Source: Glandiceps talaboti | Lineage: Eukaryota; Hemichordata; Enteropneusta; Spengelidae | Assembly (NCBI RefSeq): GCF_964340395.1 | Contig: NC_135550.1 | Coordinates: 1,778,501 to 1,842,500, forward strand | DNA: 64,000 bases | Reading direction: 5' to 3' | Shown: one piece after another, positions 24,039 to 33,967 of the stretch | How positions within the stretch are numbered: the stretch's first letter is position 1 | Layout: each line of letters begins with the position of its first letter | The notes under the pieces: model-generated | Databases searched by the model: none | What the model was told of the DNA's origin: nothing | Seen by the model: only the letters and a program-made list of their open reading frames with translations | Program-made: the position numbers and the translations under genes

Positions 24039-26900
24039 TCATTGTGTATGGTGTCGACGATTGACTATTTCCTTTAGGAACTCCATTTTCAAGTCTTCCT
24101 CAAGGTTCCTTTCATGCCACGACAACACTTTCTTCAATTCTTCGTCCGATAATTCGTCGATTTCTATGGTTTTTGGTTTCATTGGAGTCTGACGTTCCTT
24201 CAGCAGTTCGTCGATTTCTATGGTTTTCGGTTTCATTGGAGGCTGACGTTCCTTCAACAGTTCGTCGATTTCTATGGTTTTCGGTTTCATTTGAGGCTGA
24301 CGTTCCTTCAACAGTTCGTCGATTTCTGTGGTTTTTGGTTTCATTGGAGGCTGACGTTCCTTCAACAGTTCGTCGATTTCTGTGGTTTTTGGTTTCATTG
24401 GAGGCTGACGTTCCTTCAACAGTTCGTCAAATTCTTTCATTGGAGGCTGACGTTCCTTCAACAGTTCGTCGATTTCTATGGTTTTCGGTTTCACTGGAGG
24501 CTGACGTTCCTTCAACAGTTCGTCGATTTCTGTGGTTTTCGGTTTCACTGGAGGCTGACGTTCCTTCAACAGTTCGTCTATTTCTGTGGTTTTCGGTTTC
24601 ATTGGAGGCTGACGTTCCTTCAACAGTTCGTCGATTTCTGTGGTTTTTGGTTTCATTGGAGGCTGACGTTCCTTCAACAGTTCGTCGAATTCTTTCATTG
24701 GAGGCTGACGTTCCTTCAACAGTTCGTCGATTTCTATGGTTTTCGGTTTCATTGGAGGCTGACGTTCCTTCAACAGTTCGTCCATTTCTATGGTTTTTGG
24801 TTTCATTGGAGGCTGACGTTCCTTCAACAGTTCGTCCATTTCTATGGTTTTTGGTTTCATTGGAGGCTGACGTTCCTTCAACAGTTCGTCCATTTCTATG
24901 GTTTTTGGTTTCATTGGAGGCTGACGTTCCTTCAACAGTTCGTCCATTTCTATGGTTTTTGGTTTCATTGGAGGCTGACGTTCCTTCAACAGTTCGTCCA
25001 TTTCTATGGTTTTTGGTTTCATTGGAGGCTGACGTTCCTTCAACAGTTCGTCCATTTCTATGGTTTTTGGTTTCATTGGAGGCTGACGTTCCTTCAACAG
25101 TTCGTCCATTTCTATGGTTTTTGGTTTCATTGGAGGCTGACGTTCCTTCAACAGTTCGTCCATTTCTATGGTTTTCGGTTTCATTGGAGGCTGACGTTCC
25201 TTCAACAGTTCGTCGATTTCTATGGTTTTCGGTTTCATTGGAGGCTGACGTTCCTTCAACAGTTCGTCGATTTCTATGGTTTTCGGTTTCAGTGGAGGCT
25301 GACGTTCCTTCAACAGTTCGTCGATTTCTGTGGTTTTTGGTTTCAGTGGAGGCTGACGTTCCTTCAACAGTTCGTCGATTTCTGTGGTTTTTGGTTTCAT
25401 TGGAGGCTGACGTTCCTTCAACAGTTCGTCGATTTCTGTGGTTTTTGGTTTCATTGGAGGCTGACGTTCCTTCAACAGTTCGTCAAATTCTTTCATTGGA
25501 GGCTGACGTTCCTTTAACAGTTCGTCGATTTCTATGGTTTTCGGTTTCACTGGAGGCTGACGTTCCTTCAACAGTTCGTCGATTTCTGTGGTTTTCGGTT
25601 TCACTGGAGGCTGACGTTCCTTCAACAGTTCGTCTATTTCTGTGGTTTTCGGTTTCATTGGAGGCTGACGTTCCTTCAACAGTTCGTCGATTTCTGTGGT
25701 TTTTGGTTTCATTGGAGGCTGACGTTCCTTCAACAGTTCGTCGAATTCTTTCATTTGAGGCTGACGTTCCTTCAACAGTTCGTCGATTTCTTTCATTTGA
25801 GGCTGACGTTCCTTCAACAGTTCGTCCATTTCTATGGTTTTTGGTTTCATTGGAGGCTGACGTTCCTTCAACAGTTCGTCCATTTCTATGGTTTTTGGTT
25901 TCATTGGAGGCTGACGTTCCTTCAACAGTTCGTCCATTTCTATGGTTTTTGGTTTCATTGGAGGCTGACGTTCCTTCAACAGTTCGTCCATTTCTATGGT
26001 TTTTGGTTTCATTGGAGGCTGACGTTCCTTCAACAGTTCGTCCATTTCTATGGTTTTTGGTTTCATTGGAGGCTGACGTTCCTTCAACAGTTCGTCCATT
26101 TCTATGGTTTTTGGTTTCATTGGAGGCTGACGTTCCTTCAACAGTTCGTCGATTTCTATGGTTTTTGGTTTCATTGGAGGCTGACGTTCCTTCAACAGTT
26201 CGTCGATTTCTATGGTTTTAGGTTTCATTGGAGGCTGACGTTCCTTCAACAGTTCGTCGATTTCTATGGTTTTAGGTTTCATTGGAGGCTGACGTTCCTT
26301 CAACAGTTCGTCGATTTCTATGGTTTTCGGTTTCATTGGAGGCTGACGTTCCTTCAACAGTTCGTCGATTTCTATGGTTTTCGGTTTCATTGGAGGCTGA
26401 CGTTCCTTCAACAGTTCGTCGATTTCTATGGTTTTCGGTTTCATTGGAGGCTGACGTTCCTTCAACAGTTCGTCGATTTCTATGGTTTTCGGTTTCAGTG
26501 GAGGCTGACGTTCCTTCAACAGTTCGTCGAATTCTATGGTTTTCGGTTTCAGTGGAGGCTGACGTTCCTTCAACAGTTCGTCGATTTCTATGGTTTTCGG
26601 TTTCATTGGAGGCTGACGTTCCTTCAACAGTTCGTCGAATTCTATGGTTTTCGGTTTCATTGGAGGCTGACGTTCCTTCAACAGTTCGTCGAATTCTATG
26701 GTTTTCGGTTTCAGTGGAGGCTGACGTTCCTTCAACAGTTCGTCGATTTCTATGGTTTTCGGTTTCAGTGGAGGCTGACGTTCCTTCAACAGTTCGTCGA
26801 TTTCTATCGTTTTAGGTTTTTCTGGAGGTTGTTTCTGTCCTATCAGTATTTCTTTCACAATATTTATCAGCATTCTTTCTTCCATCTCTTTTTCGTTTTT
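24039..26900 (-). CDS. ERQPP tandem-repeat protein, terminal exon (probably secreted)
   Basis: One open exon. The first ATG is at 26885, but the frame continues five codons upstream to a splice acceptor (GGGTTTTCAG, complement of 26901-26910), so the exon starts in phase 0 with KNEKEMEERML. It encodes about 950 residues: a short N-terminal segment (MLINIVKEILIGQKQPP), then about 50 copies of the 18-residue unit PPMKPKTIEIDELLKERQ, and a unique C-terminus (LSDEELKKVLSWHERNLEE...RRHHTQ). A few 14-residue units lack KPKT. No Cys, no hydrophobic segment and no dibasic KR sites are seen in the repeats; composition is charged and likely disordered or helical. No signal exon is found directly upstream, but related - strand signal exons at 48.1, 57.2 and 60.4 kb all end in phase 0, matching this acceptor. 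Function unknown; I do not recognise the family. Antisense frames through the array are shadows. Confidence 0.8.
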   Translation of the reverse strand, partial: KNEKEMEERMLINIVKEILIGQKQPPEKPKTIEIDELLKERQPPLKPKTIEIDELLKERQPPLKPKTIEFDELLKERQPPMKPKTIEFDELLKERQPPMKPKTIEIDELLKERQPPLKPKTIEFDELLKERQPPLKPKTIEIDELLKERQPPMKPKTIEIDELLKERQPPMKPKTIEIDELLKERQPPMKPKTIEIDELLKERQPPMKPKTIEIDELLKERQPPMKPKTIEIDELLKERQPPMKPKTIEIDELLKERQPPMKPKTIEMDELLKERQPPMKPKTIEMDELLKERQPPMKPKTIEMDELLKERQPPMKPKTIEMDELLKERQPPMKPKTIEMDELLKERQPPMKPKTIEMDELLKERQPQMKEIDELLKERQPQMKEFDELLKERQPPMKPKTTEIDELLKERQPPMKPKTTEIDELLKERQPPVKPKTTEIDELLKERQPPVKPKTIEIDELLKERQPPMKEFDELLKERQPPMKPKTTEIDELLKERQPPMKPKTTEIDELLKERQPPLKPKTTEIDELLKERQPPLKPKTIEIDELLKERQPPMKPKTIEIDELLKERQPPMKPKTIEMDELLKERQPPMKPKTIEMDELLKERQPPMKPKTIEMDELLKERQPPMKPKTIEMDELLKERQPPMKPKTIEMDELLKERQPPMKPKTIEMDELLKERQPPMKPKTIEMDELLKERQPPMKPKTIEMDELLKERQPPMKPKTIEIDELLKERQPPMKEFDELLKERQPPMKPKTTEIDELLKERQPPMKPKTTEIDELLKERQPPVKPKTTEIDELLKERQPPVKPKTIEIDELLKERQPPMKEFDELLKERQPPMKPKTTEIDELLKERQPPMKPKTTEIDELLKERQPQMKPKTIEIDELLKERQPPMKPKTIEIDELLKERQTPMKPKTIEIDELSDEELKKVLSWHERNLEEDLKMEFLKEIVNRRHHTQ
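24140..26830 (-). repeat. 54-bp coding minisatellite with 1056-bp higher-order repeat
   Basis: The 54-bp unit (TTCAACAGTTCGTCGATTTC plus TATGGTTTTCGGTTTCATTGGAGGCTGACGTTCC in two parts) repeats about 50 times, with 42-bp short units at about 24425, 24680, 25480 and 25740 and further short units near 25780. The short-unit pattern recurs at a spacing of 1056 bp (18 x 54 + 2 x 42), showing block duplication within the exon. Confidence 0.9.
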
Positions 26901-27267
26901 CTGAAAACCCTTGTAAAAAGGGGAAACAGAGAAGAAAAATAAGATAATATCCCTAGTGTACCAAATTTACAAATTGCGGAGTTTATCTCTTAACGTTTTA
27001 CATTTCTGAGAAAGTGAAACTTTTGAAAGATTTCATATGGTTCTTTACGAAGTAGAATAAATTTTACAGTTAACAAATATATACAGAGGCAAGTACGAGT
27101 TACGAAAATATCCCTTACCCATCCTCCGACAGATATCAATAAATTTACATTGTAATTTCTATCTCATCTCGACACTCCGTGACTGGAACATGAGTAAAAA
27201 TTCATCAAAGTATGTGGTCGGCATTTAAAAAAATTCATAATATCTGTAATACTGAATACACAAGCTT

Positions 27268-28760
27268 AGTCCATCCTGTATGGCAAGCCGTTTAGGCCAA
27301 AATTATTATTTTATTTTTGCTGTAGTATTTTATATTTTTCGTACTTACAAACTAATTTTAACCGTTTATGTACTTTTATTCCATGTTCACATTATTTTAA
27401 TTGAAATAAGTTTTCATTTATTTGAGAATACTGTTTTATTTTTCGTCAAACCAGAATTTTTTTTAAGGATTATATATAATTGAAAGTCAAAATATATTGT
27501 TTGTTTAAGTTTTTTATTTTTTTTTTCCACCTTTTTTTCAACTTCTTTTTTTTGGCCAGTCTGCTGACAGGCACCGGTCACGAGCACATCGTGCTCGTAC
27601 TCGGCGCCTGTCACGAGTACGTCGTGCTCGTGACAGGTGTGACCTTCAACATCCATTACGACATGTTTCGGCGTCAAATACACTTTCTTATTACCTTCGA
27701 AATTGATCGCTCAAACATTATATCAGTTCAAAAAACTGTTAATTTACGTGTGATAGTATCTGTTTTTTCCAACAACCGCGACTTCAGCCGCGTACACACA
27801 TGTGTACTAAGGTTATGACCGCATGTATGATGTGTTACATGATGTAGTAAGTAGGACACGATCCATGTGCAACGGGTAAAGGTAGTTAATCTAAAACAAC
27901 TAAAGTTTGTTGCATCAATAACATTCATTATTGTGAAACTGACCAGAATTGAAATAAGATGGTACACTATACTGTGAGCGTGAGCAAAATAGCTTTAGGA
28001 ACAAAAACGTGAGGAAAAGTGAACGCGTATTTCCAATGGGTCAGTCAGGTACTACTTCTAGTGTTACGGATAAGAGAACACAACTTTTTAATATTCGCTA
28101 AGTTCTGATGTTTTGCGAGGTCACCGTGAACTCTCAGCTGTCATGAATTAACACTTAGAACAAATGTTTGCATTGCGCGAATAGTATTCTTCTAAGATGA
28201 CAACATTAAGTTATTAAAAGATCAACAGTGTCAAATAATGACTGATTACAGACAGTTGGAAGAACGATGACGTGATCACATTGTTTGGCTAGTTTTCATA
28301 TTTGTCAATATCATTGGCATTGAATTAAGGCGACGGCAATACTTCCGTTTTAGTCATTTATGGTGCTGATTACTTTATCACCCAATCATTTGAGTATTGT
28401 ATATTTTATAAGTTTATAAGAATTTGATGGAATAATAAAATGATGGATTCAGTCTTTGGAAGGGACGGTCTGAGACTAGGAGTTTCGATCTACTCCGTGG
28501 CCACTTCTAAATGATCCAGGTTAACCATGAACATTGTGTGTAGTTTGAGCTAATTCCCTAAAGTTCAAGTGTGATCCTGGTACGTACATACAGAAGTTGA
28601 GTCGGATACGAGATATGAGAGTGATTCGAGCGTTATTACTTGGTCTATCAGCTGTGTGCGAAGATCAGTAGTAATACTAGTACGAGCGCACATGTTGACG
28701 TCGACTTGCTGTATTACATACGTAGACGTGTTATTCTCAGCTTTTCATGATACATGTGTA
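27268..28760. repeat. inverted duplication, copy 1
   Basis: From about 27268 the sequence is the reverse complement of 40870 downwards, including a conserved 79-codon minus-strand frame (27728-27967; twin at 40182-40421) and a palindromic cluster at 27570-27640. Copy 2 lacks the part corresponding to about 28065-28690 and carries the 37796-40122 insertion. The frames are open in both copies, but I see no known domain. Confidence 0.85.
27570..27645. repeat. nested palindromes CACGAGCAC/GTGCTCGTG
   Basis: Four alternating blocks of CACGAGCAC and GTGCTCGTG type interleaved with ACCGGTCAC and CTGTCACGAG. In copy 2 (40515-40580) one block is a perfect CACGACGTGCTCGTG-type palindrome. On the coding side they give a repeated HDVLVTGA peptide. 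Confidence 0.75.
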
Positions 28761-28816
28761 CTCAGACCACTAAAAGAGTGTATACTACAATGTACGATGA
28801 TGTAAACTGAATCTTT

Positions 28817-28848
<32 letters not shown>

Positions 28849-28929
28849 AATAATAATTATAAAATAAGTATATAATAATACTAATTTTTATAATAATCAA
28901 GTTTATTTGAATATTAACCACCCTACCTG

Positions 28930-29470
28930 GGATAGTTTTGTATGCTGAGTTCAAAAAAGGGGGTCATTTTATGAACATCTGTTGCCATGGTAACCAAAAT
29001 CACCATATGTTAACCATTTTTCCCAAAATTTGACATAAAACATTGAAAAAAAGATAACACAGTGAAAAAATGCCCTTGTATTAGACATGTATGAGTTAGT
29101 GCTACCTGGTGTAACATAAATTGTTAAAATTGGATAGCTGTTTCCATGGAAACGTATGGTAGACGTGAAAATTATGTTTTCATTATATACACATACATCT
29201 CACAAATAACATTATAAATCTGATGAATATCTTTTTATTTGCACATTGACCCCACTACCAAGGGTAGTTTGTCATGCTGAATTAAACAAAAGTGGTCATT
29301 TAATGAACATCAGTTGCCATGGTAACCAAAATAACCATATTATGTGATTTTTTGAAAAATTAGACATAAAACACTTTTAAAATTTAAAATTTAGGACAAA
29401 ACATCATTGCTGTTTGAATGTATGGGTTGGTGATATAAGTTGTAACAAGGTTTCATGATTTTTGAAATTA
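28930..29470 (+). repeat. two further units of the ~300-bp X-box-like repeat
   Basis: GTTGCCATGGTAAC is exact at 28981-28994 and 29313-29326, each followed by CAAAAT(C/A)ACCATAT and TGACATAAAACA; AGCTGTTTCCATGGAAAC lies near 29141. Same family as 590-1830. A (CAA)n(TAA)n tract precedes it near 28818-28860. From 29.5 to 30.0 kb nothing is recognised. Confidence 0.8.
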
Positions 29471-29999
29471 TCTGTATCAAACCTATGCAATTCTAAAACT
29501 CTAAAATCACCAGAATAAATTGTAAATACCTAAAATACCACCAGTTCTTGACAATTCCATTTACGCAGCATGGTTAAGTCTTTTATCACAAAATCTTCAA
29601 AGTAGGTGTACACACACATTTGAGTACAAGTTGACATGATCGTTGACTCCATACTGTATATTATTGTTTGTACTTGGATTTTATCCAACAAAATATCGTC
29701 TGTTTTTAAATTCTCCAACTCAACTGACAACATGATGTGCATATGTGTACGTACATATTTCCGGGTCCCAGTGACACATGCCAAATTCAAACGATAAGGA
29801 CACAATATAGTTGGGATCGATCACAGTATCACTAAATCGATTGTTACAGGAATATCAATATTATTATCCAGAATTTCTCAGTCGTGAAGATTGCTGACAA
29901 GTGCAGAATTATCAAGATGGCGACTGTAATATTTTGCGCGTGCAAGACGACTGACGTCACTAGAATGTATTACCGAACGACTAGGAATAATCATTAATT

Positions 30000-31170
30000 T
30001 ACAAGTTGCTAAAATTTACACGAAGTTGAACTAAAAAACAGAAAGGGGCATTGCAAATATTTTGCAATGCATGGTAGTCCGGATTGTTTGTCTTGCTTCC
30101 AAGCAGACTACCGAGAGTTGATTGCTTTTGTTTTGATACAATACCATGTACCACTGACGCAGTCAATATAAAAAGACGCAACAATGATGTTGTGTCTACC
30201 TGGAAAATTACACACATCGCGGCGAAAACACGTTCATATGGACATAGGACAGATGCACAGTGCAGTGAATACCTCACGCTCCCACGTCAAAAATCAAAAC
30301 AAAATGAATAAATAAATGAAACAAAAACTTGCACTGTAAAGACATGCCTAGCCATAGTTCTCTTCAGCATGTTCAAATTATATTTTATTTTAGGAGACAA
30401 AAATAGTGGTAGACGATATACGGCACCATGACACACTGTTTCGGGTAGTTTTTTGAAAGATTACTTGACTTGACCTTGTTTTCTTCCCCAATACGAATTA
30501 GCACTTACGATTTTATGTGCATTTCACCTGTTTCTATTTCAATCGTGCACAATGAACCAAAAAACACAACACTCTAAAAAAATACTAGTATACACACTAT
30601 ACTTGCCCATCACAATAATAACCTTTACCGAGCCAGTAAGCATGTAAATATAACTGAGTTCCCTGACCGATTTAGGAGTTCCCCGGTTGTGGCTCATGAT
30701 CAAAGTGAAATCGAAAATTGTGTTTGAACTGATATAAAGAAGGCAAGTCAGCTTCATGATAATATTTTGTTTTTGAACAATAATGCGTAGTCCGATTGTC
30801 TGTCTTGCTTTCAAACAGACTACGGAAAGTCGATTGCTTTTATTTTGATACATAGCATGAATCATTGTCGAAATCAACATAAAAAGACGCAACGCTGTAC
30901 TGATGTTGCAATTCAGTGTTGCCATTGTTGTGTCTACCTGGATCATGGCAAACACAGGTTCATATAGACACAACACAGTACAGTTATGTCAAAACAAAAA
31001 AATAAATAAATAAAACAAAAATAAGACATGCCTGGCCAAAGTTCTGTTCAGCATGTTCAAATTTTATTTCATTTTACAACTAATACAAGGCAAATATAGT
31101 CGTAGACAATACACCACGCCACATGTACAGTAAGTCTTCAGTAGAACGGGACGGGTACGTTTTTGAAAGA
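30000..31170. repeat. tandem duplication of a ~460-bp segment
   Basis: 30000-30465 and 30735-31170 are diverged direct copies, sharing CAGACTACCGAGAGTTGATTGC-like text, AAAAAGACGCAAC, GTCTACCTGGA, CATGCCTAGCCA and TTCAGCATGTTCAAATT. On the minus strand both hold a hydrophobic frame (LRLFILTASVVHG versus LRLFMLISTMIHA) after a possible splice acceptor CCAG; the second copy is frameshifted just after it. It may be a decayed exon, but no family is recognised. Confidence 0.6.
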
Positions 31171-31175
31171 CACTA

Positions 31176-31454
31176 GCCCCGTCTACACGGCACTAAAAAT
31201 CCTACCTGAGGTAGGATTCAGGATAGTTTGAAGCCCGTGTAGACGCAAACGCGTCCTGAACCTGTCCTGAAAGCGTCCTGACTTAGGACACCTTTGAGAA
31301 GTTTCCTGAAACCCTCCTGACTTCGTCCTATGACTGTCAGGACGGAAGGTGCGACATCCACGCTGTAACCTTCCTACGTGTAGACACAAATCTATCCTAC
31401 CTCAGGTAGGACTTGGGACTGCCTCAGGTAGGACGACATACGTGTAGATGGGGC
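31176..31454. mobile_element. 279-bp MITE with GCCCCGTCTACACG ends
   Basis: Left GCCCCGTCTACACGGC and right CGTGTAGATGGGGC are inverted, flanked by TA on both sides. The interior has repeated CCTGA/TCAGG and CTACCTGAGGTAGG palindromes. A TA duplication suggests a mariner-type or similar family; no coding capacity. Confidence 0.75.
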
Positions 31455-31539
31455 TAATGAAACTGCTTCGTGTCACTGTGTGGATGGTAATGAACCCAAT
31501 CAAGAGAAAATGAAATAAAGTGAGTACATAGTATTCAAG

Positions 31540-32330
31540 GTGGCTGGTTATCAGACAAAACTAAAAAGCCCAAAGTGTAAAATAAGAAATTTATTCATAA
31601 TTATCTGGAAAATATTTGATGATTACGCGGCAAAACAAGACTAGCAATGTAGCGAAAGTGTTCGTTCTCGGTGAATTTAACCCTTGACCTAGTTTCATAA
31701 AGACGTCGAAGGAAACGAGGTCAGTGTGACATATCATGCATGATCAACGACGTTTACATGAGAATACAACTAAATGTTGTCTACACTTCAGTGGAAGAGA
31801 AATTCTGTTGATCAGACAACGACTATTTTCATTTTCTTCAAACATCTTGAAGATAAGAAGCAAAATGTGACACTGACAGTCCGTCCAGTACCATACACAT
31901 GAGGCACAAACATACCACCATGTGCATCTGGTTGACTGGGATTGATTGTTATCACGTATATTTCGCGCTAACTTTATGCTGTTGCTTCCAAATATTATTG
32001 AACTGTAATCTTTCTAAACAAGTCATGGAAATTGCCAGAAACCTGATGATTTCATGACTGAATATGTTACGATCAAAATTTCCCTTACCTTCAGTTAAAT
32101 TTTCTGATGGGAAGCAACACAATCATTTAGTGTGACATCTGATAAGCGACATTGATGATGGGTACAGTGACGTAATTCGTAAACAAATCTAACGTTGCAT
32201 TGGTAACTATTATTTCTGTAAATGATCCTTAAATATCAAGTACACCTGTCTTCATAGCAAACAGAAATCTGAGGCCAAGTTTTGCAACGAAAGGATACAT
32301 CATTTGACTCCACCACAACGGCACACAAAT
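31540..32330 (-). mobile_element. degraded inverted copy of part of the 50.8-53.6 kb element
   Basis: Text such as AAGTGTAAAATAAGAAATTTATTC, TTACGCGGCAAAACAAGACT, GTTTCATAAAGACGTCGAAGG and AAACAAATCTAACGTTG appears in reverse order and complement at 52850 down to 52130. No termini are retained on this side. Confidence 0.7.
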
Positions 32331-32637
32331 ATATTGTGAACAATAAAATAAGTACCAATAGCTCAAAAACCTGGCTCAATTTTATGTTGGGATTATAGCA
32401 TGGTCATATAATCGCGGTTAATGCCAGGGGGATGACTCCAATCAAATACACGGGCTGCAATCCGAAACCAAACACTGTTCTCCTATTACATTAATATATA
32501 TATTAATTCCCATCCCCGCTCAGCCTTTTCCTGCTAACGTTCGCACAGTGAACACAAGCACCATCACCCTAGGCAAACATTTTCTTTCAAACTTGACTTT
32601 AGCCTACAGTTACCTCAGCCTACCACCTTACAACACG

Positions 32638-33948
32638 ATGCCTAACAACGCCGGCAGCCGACCAAAAAGAGCCCGCAAGACTCCTGCACGCTACAACTCT
32701 AGTAGTAGCTCAACTGGTCACCCCTCCGACCGTCGGTCATCGGAAAAAAAGCCCATCGACGGCAACAAACGCTGCCATGGGCGACAGCATCACCGTCAGC
32801 CGGACCCAACTGGACGCCCTCATCCAAGAGAGGGTCGATATAGCCTTACGCATACGTACCATCCCAGGCATGACACAATCGACCACCGCTAACAGCCAAC
32901 CCGTCCGTCCACAGGATCCGCTCTCCCTGTCACCAGCCTCGGAGGCGAGTTCGGACCACATCCGACCAAATCCTGCCACGCTAACACCCACATTCCAGTC
33001 AATTTTACCACCCAGTGGACCGTATCCGGATGTCAACATCACCAGCGTTCACCCCGGAAGTTCGTCGGCCGGAAGGGGACTGCAACCCGATGGGGGCGCA
33101 CGTCCGACATCCGATGTCAACATCCGGTACAACATGGCAGCGCCCATACCAAACATTCATATAGCTCGGCAGCCACCAATCCAACCGTCCACCGACACCA
33201 CACTCGCCACGGCCACGCCACTTCCGGCCTCTGTTCCACCAGCTCACCTCCACCTGCCATTCCTGGACCAGTCCATGCTTAATTCGCTCGCAAATCCGGG
33301 TAAGTTTATCGAATTTTCCGACCTTCATCCGGACTCAATGAAGCCCAATAATAACACTCTGGCAAAAACTCACAGGGCATTGTAACATACACGTCCCAGA
33401 CAAAGAAAAAGGTCACAGACTTCCACACGTGGCTAGAATGTTTCACCATCTTCGCTGCTTATCGCTCATTCTACTCTCCAAGTGAGGCAATACCCCTGTT
33501 CAATTACCTACGTTATATGGTCTCCAAAGCACATACGTACAAGCCGGAGGCTTGGCTCGGGTACGATCGCGCATTTCGCCAAGAAGCAGCCCGCTATGGC
33601 GTCCTTCGCGACTGGTCCTCACCGAACGTCAACCTGGACACACACCACTTCACACTGTCACCCCACTTGCTACTGCCTTCGTGCTACACGTGTGGAGAAG
33701 GAGGCCACCTCGCACACCAATGCCAAAGTCGTGCCGCCAACCCTTACACCTGGGTAAACCCGGATCCTCGGCCTAATCAGTCTGCCTCGCCTCCCATCTG
33801 CTGCGACTTCAACCGAGGCAAGTGCCAAACTCCATGTAGGTACAAGCGAATACACAAGTGCTCATCATGCGGATCCCCAGACCACCCAGGGCACACCCAC
33901 ACCACGTCTGAATCCAGAACCACGGATCTTCTGCCCTTTCGCAAATAG
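32638..33948 (+). pseudogene. DIRS-like retrotransposon ORF1 (gag-like), frameshifted
   Basis: Nucleic-acid-binding structural protein of a tyrosine-recombinase retrotransposon. The reading moves between frames at about 32760 and 33365: the first part (from ATG 32638) is basic and Ser-rich, the middle (32777-33385) Pro-rich, and the end (from about 33370, TAG at 33946) carries a globular W...Y..FR...A..Y segment, a CCHC knuckle CYTCGEGGHLAHQC and a CDFNRGKCQTPCRYKRIHKC finger, both usual for DIRS-type gag. The two frameshifts make it non-functional. GC content is clearly higher than in the AT-rich surroundings, which fits a later arrival. Confidence 0.8.
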
Positions 33949-33967
33949 GGCACTACAGCCCAGCGTA

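Noticed and set aside
24173-26942. Long + strand frames (682, 408, 395 and 177 codons)
   Set aside because: They are antisense shadows of the 54-bp coding repeat; the minus frame has a splice acceptor, unique ends and a relative at 57.8 kb.
27728-27967. 79-codon frame as an established gene
   Set aside because: Conserved in the inverted copy but with no domain or splice evidence, so kept only as part of the duplication.
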